64,000 bases of DNA. It comes from CADEFX01 sp046154585. Its GTDB lineage: Bacteria; Pseudomonadota; Alphaproteobacteria; Rhizobiales; Hyphomicrobiaceae. A program made the translations under genes and the position numbers. Under the pieces are notes generated by a model that worked only from the letters and a program-made list of their open reading frames with translations, was not told where the DNA came from and searched no databases. How positions within the stretch are numbered: position 1 is the first letter of the stretch; every line of letters begins with the position of its first letter. The stretch is taken from NCBI GenBank assembly GCA_046154585.1, contig JBJXDX010000168.1, positions 1 to 64,000 on the forward strand, written 5' to 3'. This document shows positions 54,786 through 63,317 of this stretch, piece by piece.

Positions 54786-56759
54786 GTGAGTGCGGCGCCT
54801 GCGCGTTTCGATACGATCCCCAAGCTGCTGCTGCGGAATGCACAGCAGCATGGTACGCGGCCGGCTTTTCGCGAAAAAGAATTCGGCATCTGGCAGACAT
54901 GGACCTGGAAGGAGGCCCATGACGAGATCCGCCTTTTCTCGCTTGGTCTGAAGGCGCTCGGCCTGAAGCGCGGCGACACCATTGCCATCATCGGCGACAA
55001 CCGGCCACATTTGTACTGGGCATTCGCCGCCGCCCAGTGTCTCGGAGCCATACCCGTTCCAGTCTATCAGGACTCTGTCGCCGAGGAGATGGCGTATGTG
55101 CTGTCTCACGCCGAGGTCAAGTTTGCCGTTGCGGAGAACCAGGAGCAGGTCGACAAGATCATCTCCGTGAAGGATCAGGTGCCGTCCCTGATCGTGGCCA
55201 TGTACGACGATGTGCGCGGTCTGAAGAATTACGACCCGACCAATCTGCATTCGATCGTAAGTGTTCAGTCGCTCGGACGGGACGCCCTGAAGCGCGACCC
55301 CAACGCCGCCGCCGAATGGCTCGCCGAGGTCGACCGCGGCAAGGGTTCCGACGTCAGTGTCATCCTGTATACCTCAGGCACTACCGGCAAGCCCAAGGGC
55401 GTGATGCTAACGCATGAGAACGTCGTCGTGTCGGGCCAGAACGCCAACATCTTCGACCACTTCACGCCCGACGACACGATGATTGCCTACCTGCCGATGG
55501 CCTGGGTGGGCGACCATATCTTCTCCTACGGGCAGGCCTATGCAGGCGCCCTGTGCATTTCATGTCCTGAGAGTCCTGAGACCATTGTCGAGGATCGCCG
55601 CGAGATCGGCCCGACCTACTTCTTCGCGCCGCCAAGGGTGTTCGAGAACCTCCTGACGCAGATCATGGTGCGCATGGAGGATGTCGGACGCATCAAGAAG
55701 ACGATGTTTCATTATTTCCTGGAGGTGGCACGCCGTGCCGGCGAGAAAATTCTTGACGGCAAGCCAGTCGGTTCGGGTGATCGCGTTCTCTATGCGCTGG
55801 GCGACCTGTTGGTCTATGCACCGCTCAGGAACCGCATAGGCTTCTCCAACCTGCGCGTCGCCTACACGGCAGGCGAAGCCATCGGCCCCGAGCTGTTCAG
55901 CTTTTTTCGTTCTCTCGGAATCAATCTGAAGCAGCTCTACGGTCAGACCGAAGCCAGTGTCTTTATCACGCTGCAGCCCGATGGCGAAGTGTATCCCGAG
56001 ACGGTCGGCAAGCCTGGTCCAGATATAGAGATCAAGATCGAGGACTCCGGCGAGGTCCTGTTCAGGAGCCCGGGCGTCTTCCTCAAATACTTCAAGAACG
56101 ACGAGGCGACGGCCGCCACGAAGACTGCTGACGGTTGGGTGCGGACAGGGGATGCCGGTTTCATCGACCAGCGCGGACATCTGCGCATCATCGATCGCGC
56201 CAAGGACGTCGGCCGGTTCAACAACGGCGCGTTGTTTGCTCCCAAGTACATCGAAAACCGCCTCAAGTTCTTCCCGGAGATCAAGGAGGCGGTCGCCTTC
56301 GGCCATGGCCGGGATCACGTCACGGCCTTCATCAATATAGACCTGACATCCGTCGGCAGCTGGGCCGAGCGCAACAACATCATCTACGCGAGTTACCAAG
56401 AGCTTGCCGCTCATCCCCAGGTGTATGAGATGATCGAGCGGCGCATCGACGAGCTGAACAGGGTGCTTGCGGCCGAGCCCATGGTGGCGGGCTCGCAGAT
56501 CCAACGATTTCTCATCCTGCACAAAGAGCTCGACGCCGACGACGGAGAGCTGACGCGGACGCAGAAGGTGCGCCGCAGCTTTATCGCTGATCGCTACGGC
56601 CCTCTCATCACGGCTCTTTACGATGGTTCGACGCGCTGCCGCATAGCCACCGAGGTCACATACGAGGACGGGCGCAAGGGCACCATCGAAGGCGACGTGC
56701 GCATCGTCAGCATGAAAACGTACTCGGCTGCCGCGCCGCTCAAGGAGGCAGCCGAATGA
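54786..56759 (+). CDS. Long-chain acyl-CoA synthetase (AMP-binding)
   Basis: 657 residues. ATP-dependent acid:CoA ligase of the long-chain type. Motif I is YTSGTTGKPKGVMLTHEN, the adenylate motif YGQTEAS, and the hinge VRTGDAGFIDQRGHLRIIDRAKD. Start is the GTG at 54786 with GGAGGAGAG 8 bases upstream; family alignment begins there (FDTIPKLLLRNAQQHGTRPAFREKE). It is the first gene of a unit of liv-type transporter genes, coupled by a 4-base overlap to livG. The acid may be fatty or aromatic. Confidence 0.92.
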   Translation: MSAAPARFDTIPKLLLRNAQQHGTRPAFREKEFGIWQTWTWKEAHDEIRLFSLGLKALGLKRGDTIAIIGDNRPHLYWAFAAAQCLGAIPVPVYQDSVAEEMAYVLSHAEVKFAVAENQEQVDKIISVKDQVPSLIVAMYDDVRGLKNYDPTNLHSIVSVQSLGRDALKRDPNAAAEWLAEVDRGKGSDVSVILYTSGTTGKPKGVMLTHENVVVSGQNANIFDHFTPDDTMIAYLPMAWVGDHIFSYGQAYAGALCISCPESPETIVEDRREIGPTYFFAPPRVFENLLTQIMVRMEDVGRIKKTMFHYFLEVARRAGEKILDGKPVGSGDRVLYALGDLLVYAPLRNRIGFSNLRVAYTAGEAIGPELFSFFRSLGINLKQLYGQTEASVFITLQPDGEVYPETVGKPGPDIEIKIEDSGEVLFRSPGVFLKYFKNDEATAATKTADGWVRTGDAGFIDQRGHLRIIDRAKDVGRFNNGALFAPKYIENRLKFFPEIKEAVAFGHGRDHVTAFINIDLTSVGSWAERNNIIYASYQELAAHPQVYEMIERRIDELNRVLAAEPMVAGSQIQRFLILHKELDADDGELTRTQKVRRSFIADRYGPLITALYDGSTRCRIATEVTYEDGRKGTIEGDVRIVSMKTYSAAAPLKEAAE

Positions 56760-57562
56760 AGGCCGACGTCGATGTGGGCGCCGGCACCGGCGCCGGCGAA
56801 GTTCTCCTCGCAGTCGAGAACGTCTCGCTGTCGTTCGGCGGCGTCAAAGCTATTTCCGATGTCTCGTTCGACGTCCGCAAGGGAGAGATTCGCGCAATCA
56901 TCGGGCCGAACGGCGCCGGCAAGACGTCGATGCTTAACGTCATCAACGGGTTCTATCATCCCCAGCAGGGAACGATCACCTTCAAGGGTAAGCGCCGCCG
57001 CGATATGCGGCCCTATCTGGCCGCATCGCAGGGCATTTCGCGCACATTTCAGAACGTGGCGCTGTTCAAGGGCATGTCGACGCTCGACAACATCATGGCG
57101 GGCCGGACGTTGAAAATGCGGCGGGGTATGCTCGCCCAGGCGCTGCGTTTTGGCCCAGCTCAGGCCGAGGAGATACGGAACCGCGAGGTCGTCGAGCGGA
57201 TCATTGATTTTCTCGAGATCCCGCACATCCGCAAGATGCCCGTCGGCAAGCTGCCCTACGGACTGCAGAAGCGCGTCGAGCTTGGGCGCGCCCTCGCCAT
57301 GGAGCCTGAGCTGCTACTTCTCGATGAGCCCATGGCCGGCATGAACCTCGAGGAAAAGAAGGACATGTCGCGCTACATCCTGACGGTCAACGATCAGCTT
57401 GGCACCACCATTGCCCTCATCGAGCACGACATGGGCGTGGTGATGGACCTTTCCAACCGCATCGTTGTTCTCGAATACGGTCGCAAGATCGCCGATGGCA
57501 CGCCTGACGAGGTGCAGCGGGATCAGCGCGTCATCCAGGCCTATCTCGGACTGCCACATTAG
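56756..57562 (+). CDS. LivG-type ABC transporter ATP-binding protein
   Basis: 268 residues. Walker A GPNGAGKTSM, signature KLPYGLQKRVELGRAL (LPYG instead of LSGGQ, typical of LivG), Walker B LLLLDEPMAGMN, and His-loop IEHDMGVVMDLSNR. The N-terminus has an unusual Gly/Ala-rich stretch. With livF it drives a branched-chain-amino-acid-type importer. It overlaps the preceding ligase by ATGA and precedes livH by 10 bases. Confidence 0.9.
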   Translation: MKADVDVGAGTGAGEVLLAVENVSLSFGGVKAISDVSFDVRKGEIRAIIGPNGAGKTSMLNVINGFYHPQQGTITFKGKRRRDMRPYLAASQGISRTFQNVALFKGMSTLDNIMAGRTLKMRRGMLAQALRFGPAQAEEIRNREVVERIIDFLEIPHIRKMPVGKLPYGLQKRVELGRALAMEPELLLLDEPMAGMNLEEKKDMSRYILTVNDQLGTTIALIEHDMGVVMDLSNRIVVLEYGRKIADGTPDEVQRDQRVIQAYLGLPH

Positions 57563-57572
57563 GGAGAATCAC

Positions 57573-58502
57573 GTGGTTCTTCTCGGCCAGGTCCTGGAAG
57601 TCTTGCTCGGTGGCTTGCTCGCAGGCGTGCTGTATTCGCTCGTGGCCCTGGGCTTCGTGCTGATCTTCAAGGCGTCCGGCGTCTTCAATTTCGCTCAGGG
57701 TGCCATGGTGCTCCTGGCCGGCCTTGCGCTAGTGCGCTCGCTCGACTTCTTGGTGGCGCGCGGCGTGCCCAACTGGGCCGCGATCGTGCTGGGCCTTCTG
57801 TTCGCCGCCGTCATCATGGCGATCTGCGCCTGGATCATCGAGCGGTTTGTCCTGGGGCCGCTGGTCAATCAGGACGGCCTCACGTTGTTCATGTCGACTA
57901 TCGGCGTGACTTTCATTCTCGAGGGCGCGTCGCAGATGATCTTCGGCGCCGACGTCTATCCCTTGCGCCTCTTCCCCACCGATGCGTGGTTCGTCGCCGA
58001 GGGGTTGTTCCCCGGCGGCATCCTTGTGAACAAGCTGGACGTCTGGGGCGGGCTCATCGCGGGCACCTTGGTCGCCGGGCTGGCGATTTTCTTTCAGCGC
58101 ACCAAGACAGGCCGGGCGCTGCGTGCGGTCGCTGACGATCACGCAGCCGCGCAATCGGTGGGTATTCCCATCAGCTGGATCTGGTTCATCGTTTGGCTCG
58201 TCGCCGGGCTCGTCGCGCTGGTGGCCGCAACAGTGTGGGGCACCAAGCTGGGCGTGCAGTTCTCGATCACGTTCTTGGCGCTCAAGGCCCTGCCTGTGCT
58301 CATCATCGGTGGGTTCACGTCAGTGCCGGGCGCGATCGTCGGTGGATTGATCGTTGGCGCCGGTGAGAAGCTTGCCGAGGTCTATCTCGGCCAGCATATC
58401 GGTGGCGGCATTGAGTACTGGTTCGCCTACGTTCTGGCTCTCGCTGTTCTTCTCGTCAGGCCGCAGGGTCTGTTCGGGGAGCGGATCATCGAGCGGATTT
58501 GA
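57573..58502 (+). CDS. LivH-type ABC transporter permease
   Basis: 309 residues, about eight membrane segments. GLLAGVLYSLVALGFVLIFKASGVFNFAQGAMVLLAG is the LivH N-terminus, and RALRAVADDHAAAQSVGIP the cytoplasmic coupling loop. GTG 57573 is preceded by AGGGAGAA. It is the first of the paired membrane proteins; LivM-type partner follows after 13 bases. Confidence 0.9.
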   Translation: MVLLGQVLEVLLGGLLAGVLYSLVALGFVLIFKASGVFNFAQGAMVLLAGLALVRSLDFLVARGVPNWAAIVLGLLFAAVIMAICAWIIERFVLGPLVNQDGLTLFMSTIGVTFILEGASQMIFGADVYPLRLFPTDAWFVAEGLFPGGILVNKLDVWGGLIAGTLVAGLAIFFQRTKTGRALRAVADDHAAAQSVGIPISWIWFIVWLVAGLVALVAATVWGTKLGVQFSITFLALKALPVLIIGGFTSVPGAIVGGLIVGAGEKLAEVYLGQHIGGGIEYWFAYVLALAVLLVRPQGLFGERIIERI

Positions 58503-58515
58503 GGAGACTTGGATC

Positions 58516-59643
58516 GTGCTCTACCGCGAAGCTGGCCAGTTCAAGACGACATACGCTGCCGACATGGCGATTTTCCCGATCCGTCAGGATCGCATCGCCC
58601 TGTATCTGCTGCTCGCCGCTGCGTTCATCGGTGTGCCGTTGCTGGCGCAGTTTCACGTCTGGCCATTCGGCAGCGACTACCTGCTGCGCGCCATCTTGAT
58701 CCCATTCCTGATCCTGGCGCTTGCGGCCATCGGCGTGAACATCCTGGTCGGCTACTGCGGTCAGATCTCGCTCGGCAGTGGCGCCTTCATGGCGATCGGT
58801 GCCTACTGCGCTTATAAATTCGGCACCGGCATTCACATCCCGCTCGAATGGCTCGGTACTCAGATTTCCATTCGTCCGCTGCCTCTTCTCGCCTCCATCC
58901 TTCTCGGAGGATTGATGGCGGCATTTGTCGGCGTGCTGTTCGGTATCCCGAGCCTCAGGATCAAGGGGCTTTACCTGGCGGTGGCGACTCTGGCGGCGCA
59001 GTTCTTCTTCGATTGGGTGTTCTTGAGGGTTAAATGGTTCACCAACTACACCCCATCGGGATCCGTCAATGCGCCGGAGCTGAACTTCTTTGGACTGATC
59101 GTTAACACCTCGACCGAGCGCTATCTGCTGTGCCTTGCATTCGTGACCGTGTTCGCATTTCTTGCCAAGAACCTCGTGCGCGGCAATCTCGGCCGGCAAT
59201 GGATGGCCATCCGGGACATGGACATCGCAGCCGAGCTGATGGGCATCAGGCCGCTTTACGCCAAGCTGACCGCGTTTGCCGTGTCGTCCTTCATGGTTGG
59301 CGTCGCCGGTGCTCTCTGGGCCTTCATCTATCTCGGTTCCTGGGAGCCGCTCGCCTTTTCGATCGACCGGTCGTTCCAGCTATTGTTCATGGTCATCATC
59401 GGCGGACTGGGGTCGATCCTTGGGTCGTTTCTCGGCGCCGCCTTCATCCTGATCCTGCCGATTCTGCTCGACCAGGTACCGCATGCTCTGGGGATACCGA
59501 TCTCCGTCGAAACGGTATCCCTGCTCGTGTTCATCGTCACCGGAGTGCTGATCTGCTATCTGTTGATCGTCGAGCCGCATGGATTTGCGCGACTTTGGTC
59601 GATCACCAAGGAAAAGCTGAGACTGTGGCCCTATCCCTACTAA
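58516..59643 (+). CDS. LivM-type ABC transporter permease
   Basis: 375 residues, about nine membrane segments. An N-terminal extension of about 30 residues precedes the core; GVNILVGYCGQISLGSGAFMAIGAYCAY and GRQWMAIRDMDIAAELMGIRPLYAKLTAF are LivM signatures. GTG 58516 with GAGGAG 9 bases upstream is the start. Pairs with the LivH-type permease to form the channel. Confidence 0.9.
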   Translation: MLYREAGQFKTTYAADMAIFPIRQDRIALYLLLAAAFIGVPLLAQFHVWPFGSDYLLRAILIPFLILALAAIGVNILVGYCGQISLGSGAFMAIGAYCAYKFGTGIHIPLEWLGTQISIRPLPLLASILLGGLMAAFVGVLFGIPSLRIKGLYLAVATLAAQFFFDWVFLRVKWFTNYTPSGSVNAPELNFFGLIVNTSTERYLLCLAFVTVFAFLAKNLVRGNLGRQWMAIRDMDIAAELMGIRPLYAKLTAFAVSSFMVGVAGALWAFIYLGSWEPLAFSIDRSFQLLFMVIIGGLGSILGSFLGAAFILILPILLDQVPHALGIPISVETVSLLVFIVTGVLICYLLIVEPHGFARLWSITKEKLRLWPYPY

Positions 59644-59759
59644 ACCGCAGCCCTAAAGTTTGAGCCCGCAAGAGCGGCGTGGCGGCTCAGCTCAGACCAA
59701 GAAACGGATGCCCGCATCGGAATCCCGGCTCTAAGCCGGAGCTAGAAGGAGGAGACACT

Positions 59760-61076
59760 ATGCTTCGAACGACTTTGGGCTTGGCTGCCGCCGCCCTCGG
59801 CATCTCTGCTATCGCCGAGCCGGCGCTGGCACAGAATGAGCAGTTTCTGCCCTCACTGGTGTATCGCACCGGACCTTATGCGCCCAACGGCATCCCGTTT
59901 GCGAACGGAGCGGCAGACTACTGGACCCTCATCAACGAGCGCGACGGCGGCATCAACGGCGTAAAGATCGTTTTTGAGGAATGCGAGACCGGCTATGCCA
60001 CGGACAAGGGCGTCGAGTGCTACGAGCGCCTCAAGGGCAAGGGGCCGACCGGCGCGGGGTATTTTTCGCCGCTGTCCACCGGCATCACGTTCGCGCTGAC
60101 CGAGAAAGTTCCCGGCGACAAGATTCCGCTCCTGACGCTCGGTTACGGCCGCTCGGAGAGCCGGGACGGCACGGTGTTCCCCTGGAATTTCCCCGCCGTG
60201 GGGAGCTACTGGACCGCGGCCGACGTGGCAATCCAGCATGTCGCCAAAGAGCTCGGCGGCTTCGACAAGCTGAAGGGCAAGAAGATCAGCCTCGTCTATC
60301 ACGACAGCCCCTACGGCAAGGAGCCGATCCCGGCACTTGAGGCGCGCGCCAAGAAGGACGGGTTCGAGTTCAAGGCGATCCCGGTCACGCATCCGGGCGT
60401 CGAGCAGAAGTCGCAGTGGCTGGCGATTCGACAGGACCGGCCCGACTACGTACTGCTGTGGGGCTGGGGCGTCATGAACTCCACGGCCATCAAAGAGGCA
60501 GCGGCGGTCGCCTATCCGCGCGACAAGATGATCGGCGTGTGGTGGTCGGGCGCGGAGCCCGATGTGACGCCCGCTGGCGATCAGTCGACCGGGTACAAGG
60601 CGCTGCTGCTGCAGCATCCGGCCGGCAAGTTCAAGGTGCATGAGGATATGGAGAAATTCGTCATCTCCAAGGACAAGTCTGCCGGCAAGGATACCTTCGC
60701 CCAAGTTCTCTATAACCGCGGCCTGATCAATTCCATGCTCGGCGTGGAGGCGATCCGCACGGCGCAGAAGAAGTTCGGCAACAAGCCGCTCAAGGGCGAG
60801 CAGGTTCGCTGGGGCTTTGAAAACCTCGACCTTTCCGTGGATCGCATCAAGGAGCTCGGCTTCGAGGGCATGTTGAAGCCGATCAAGTTTAGCTGCCAGG
60901 ACCATCAGGGTGCGGATGAGGGCCGCTTGCATCAGTGGGATGGCAAGGCGTGGAAGATCATCTCCGACTACTACACGGCGGATCGTTCGATCCTCGATCC
61001 TATGGTCAAGGAAACGGCCGCCAAGTACGCAGCTGACAAGAAGATTACGCCACGCGACTGCTCCAAGGAAAGCTGA
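59760..61076 (+). CDS. Liv-type ABC transporter substrate-binding protein
   Basis: 438 residues. Signal peptide MLRTTLGLAAAALGISAIAEPALA, then LPSLVYRTGPYAPNGIPFANGAADYWTLINERDGGINGVKIVFEECETGY, the periplasmic type 1 binding fold, and HDSPYGKEPIPALEARAKKDGFEF. GAAGGAGGAGAC before ATG 59760 is a very strong ribosome-binding site. It should fix the substrate of the importer; the flanking CoA ligases suggest an organic acid rather than an amino acid. A hairpin follows at 61103-61135. Confidence 0.9.
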   Translation: MLRTTLGLAAAALGISAIAEPALAQNEQFLPSLVYRTGPYAPNGIPFANGAADYWTLINERDGGINGVKIVFEECETGYATDKGVECYERLKGKGPTGAGYFSPLSTGITFALTEKVPGDKIPLLTLGYGRSESRDGTVFPWNFPAVGSYWTAADVAIQHVAKELGGFDKLKGKKISLVYHDSPYGKEPIPALEARAKKDGFEFKAIPVTHPGVEQKSQWLAIRQDRPDYVLLWGWGVMNSTAIKEAAAVAYPRDKMIGVWWSGAEPDVTPAGDQSTGYKALLLQHPAGKFKVHEDMEKFVISKDKSAGKDTFAQVLYNRGLINSMLGVEAIRTAQKKFGNKPLKGEQVRWGFENLDLSVDRIKELGFEGMLKPIKFSCQDHQGADEGRLHQWDGKAWKIISDYYTADRSILDPMVKETAAKYAADKKITPRDCSKES

Positions 61077-61102
61077 TCGCGACGTGTTGAGATAACTGCA
61101 AG

Positions 61103-61135
61103 GCAAGCGGGAGGCGAAGTTCGCCTCCCGCTTGC
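61103..61135 (+). promoter_or_regulatory. Intercistronic hairpin after the binding-protein gene
   Basis: A near-perfect palindrome with 16-base arms around one base (GCAAGCGGGAGGCGAA at 61103-61118, its complement at 61120-61135). It lies between the binding protein and livF and has no T-tract, so it probably protects the upstream mRNA or partly attenuates. Confidence 0.5.
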
Positions 61136-61164
61136 GCCAATCATGAGAGATGGGAGCAAATCTA

Positions 61165-62004
61165 GTGGCGCCCGCCGAGCCCGCAGCCAAGCCAGAGGTG
61201 GCCAAGCCCATCCTCGCTGTCAAAAACATCGAGGTCATCTACGACCACGTCATCCTGGTGCTGAAGGGGGTATCCCTGGACGTGCAGCAAGGGGGAATTG
61301 TCGCGCTGCTCGGCGCCAACGGCGCGGGGAAATCCACCACGCTCAAGTCGATTTCGAATCTCATTCGCTCCGAGCGGGGCCAGGTGACGAAGGGTGTAAT
61401 CGAATTCAAGGGCCAGCGCGTCGACGGTCTCACCCCCAATGTCCTGGTTCGCCGGGGCTGCATTCAGGTGATGGAAGGCCGGCACTGCTTCGGCCACCTG
61501 ACGGTCGAGGAGAACCTGCTGACCGGCGCATTCACGCGGCGGGATGGGCGCGGCGCCATCGCTGACGACGTGGAGATGGTCTACAGCTACTTTCCGCGTC
61601 TCAAGGAGCGGCGCAACTCGCTCTCAGGCTATATTTCCGGAGGCGAGCAGCAGATGACCGCTATCGGGCGGGCTCTGATGTCCCGCCCGACCATGATCCT
61701 CCTCGATGAGCCCTCCATGGGGCTCGCGCCGCAGTTGGTCGAGGAAATCTTCGAGATCGTGAAGCGGCTCAATACCGAGCACGGCGTCTCCGTTCTTCTG
61801 GCCGAACAGAACACCAACATGGCGCTGAAATACGCGACGTACGGCTACATTCTCGAGAATGGCCGCGTTGTGCTCGACGGTAATGCCGCGGAGTTGCGGG
61901 AGAACGCCGACGTCAAGGAGTTCTATCTGGGCATTGCTGGCGGCGAGCGGAAATCCTTCCGCGAGGTCAAGCAATACAAGAGGCGCAAGCGCTGGCTTGC
62001 GTGA
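61165..62004 (+). CDS. LivF-type ABC transporter ATP-binding protein
   Basis: 279 residues. Walker A GANGAGKSTTLK, signature YISGGEQQMTAIGRAL, Walker B MILLDEPSMGLAP, His-loop AEQNTNMALKY. The start is taken as GTG 61165, which has GGGAG 8 bases upstream; an ATG at 61150 adds five residues but has no spacing for a ribosome-binding site. It is the second ATPase of the importer. The C-terminus ends in a run of basic residues, KQYKRRKRW. Confidence 0.88.
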   Translation: MAPAEPAAKPEVAKPILAVKNIEVIYDHVILVLKGVSLDVQQGGIVALLGANGAGKSTTLKSISNLIRSERGQVTKGVIEFKGQRVDGLTPNVLVRRGCIQVMEGRHCFGHLTVEENLLTGAFTRRDGRGAIADDVEMVYSYFPRLKERRNSLSGYISGGEQQMTAIGRALMSRPTMILLDEPSMGLAPQLVEEIFEIVKRLNTEHGVSVLLAEQNTNMALKYATYGYILENGRVVLDGNAAELRENADVKEFYLGIAGGERKSFREVKQYKRRKRWLA

Positions 62005-62069
62005 GGCGGCGGTTTGTGGTCTTGGCTGCGCACGACATCCAATCGCCTCCAGGAAGGCCCGCGACTGAC

Positions 62070-63308
62070 ATGACATCCGATCACTTCGACCAACTCGAAA
62101 TGCGCGACCCCGAGGCGCGCGAGCAATCGTTGTTCGCACTGCTGCCGGATCTCGTTCGCAGGGCCATGGAGAAGGCGCCCGGATGGGCCAGCCAGCTGCA
62201 GGGTATGGATCCGGCAGCCGTGACGACGCGCGAAGCTTTGGCGCAATTGCCGGTCTTGCGCAAAGCGTCATTGAAGGATCTGCAGGCCGCGCGTCCCCCG
62301 TTCGGCGGCTTTGCCGCCTCCGAAACCAACTCCATCGGCCGCATCTTCATGTCGCCGGGTCCGATTTTCGAGCCCGAGGGCTTGGGCGAGGATTGGTGGC
62401 GCACCGCACGGGCACTCTACGCGGCGGGATTTCGTCGCGGCGACATCGTCCACAACACCTTTGCCTATCACCTGACTCCGGGCGGATGGATTTTGGATGC
62501 CGGGGCGCGCGCGCTCGGGTGCACGGTCGTGGCCGCAGGGCCGGGTAACACCGAGCAGCAGCTCGAGGCCATCCAGCACTTGAAGCCGTCGGCCTACGTC
62601 GGGGTGCCGGACTATCTCAAGATCCTGCTCGACAAGGCGAAGGAGAGCCGCAAAGACGCCTCGTCCTTCAAGAAGGCTCTGGTTGGCGGCGGCGCACTAT
62701 TCCCGTCGTTGCGCGCCGAGTACAAGCAGCGCGGTATCGCCACCTACCAGACCTATGCCACCGCCGATCTCGGCATCATCGCCTACGAAAGCCAGGCTCT
62801 GGAGGGGATGATCGTCGACGAGGGCGCGATCGTCGAGATCGTCAGACCTGGCACTGGAGATCCGCTTCCCGACGGTGAGGTCGGCGAGGTGGTCGTCACC
62901 ACATTCAACCGTGACTACCCTATGATCCGCCTCGCGACAGGCGACCTGTCCGCCGTTCTCCCGGGACGCAGCCCCTGCGGCCGCACCAACATGCGGATCA
63001 AGGGCTGGCTCGGCCGCGCCGATCAGACGACAAAGGTCAAGGGCATGTTCGTCCACCCCGAGCATGTCGCCGAAATTGCCAAACGCCATCCTGGACTGGG
63101 CCGCGTCCGGCTAGTGGTCGGCCGCTCGGGCGAACAGGACACCATGACGCTGCACGCCGAATCGACGGGAACCGATGCTGGCTTAGCGTCGGCGCTTGCA
63201 AGCGACCTGCAGGCGCTCACCAAGTTGAAGGGCGAGGTGGAGATCGTTGCGCCGGGAAGCCTTCCTAACGACGGTCTCGTCATTGCCGACGAGCGTAAAT
63301 ACGGCTGA
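62070..63308 (+). CDS. PaaK-like CoA ligase family protein, P-loop motif altered
   Basis: 412 residues, related to phenylacetate-CoA ligase. LVRRAMEKAPGWASQLQGMDPAAVTTREALAQLPVLRKASL is the PaaK N-terminus; YQTYATADLGIIAYE, GEVGEVVVTTFNRDYPMIRLATGDLSAV and RIKGWLGRADQTTKVKGMFVHPEHV are the later adenylation motifs. The SSGTTG phosphate loop is missing; its place has FMSPGPIFEPEG. Whether adenylation still works is unclear. ATG 62070 is used; GTG 62001 overlapping the livF stop is an alternative. It completes the ligase-transporter unit. Confidence 0.82.
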   Translation: MTSDHFDQLEMRDPEAREQSLFALLPDLVRRAMEKAPGWASQLQGMDPAAVTTREALAQLPVLRKASLKDLQAARPPFGGFAASETNSIGRIFMSPGPIFEPEGLGEDWWRTARALYAAGFRRGDIVHNTFAYHLTPGGWILDAGARALGCTVVAAGPGNTEQQLEAIQHLKPSAYVGVPDYLKILLDKAKESRKDASSFKKALVGGGALFPSLRAEYKQRGIATYQTYATADLGIIAYESQALEGMIVDEGAIVEIVRPGTGDPLPDGEVGEVVVTTFNRDYPMIRLATGDLSAVLPGRSPCGRTNMRIKGWLGRADQTTKVKGMFVHPEHVAEIAKRHPGLGRVRLVVGRSGEQDTMTLHAESTGTDAGLASALASDLQALTKLKGEVEIVAPGSLPNDGLVIADERKYG

Positions 63309-63317
63309 CGCGGACGC

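Noticed and set aside
59853..61238. A minus-strand open frame of about 460 codons opposite the liv binding protein
   Set aside because: The plus strand encodes a clear signal peptide and binding-protein fold; the antisense frame shows no family motif.
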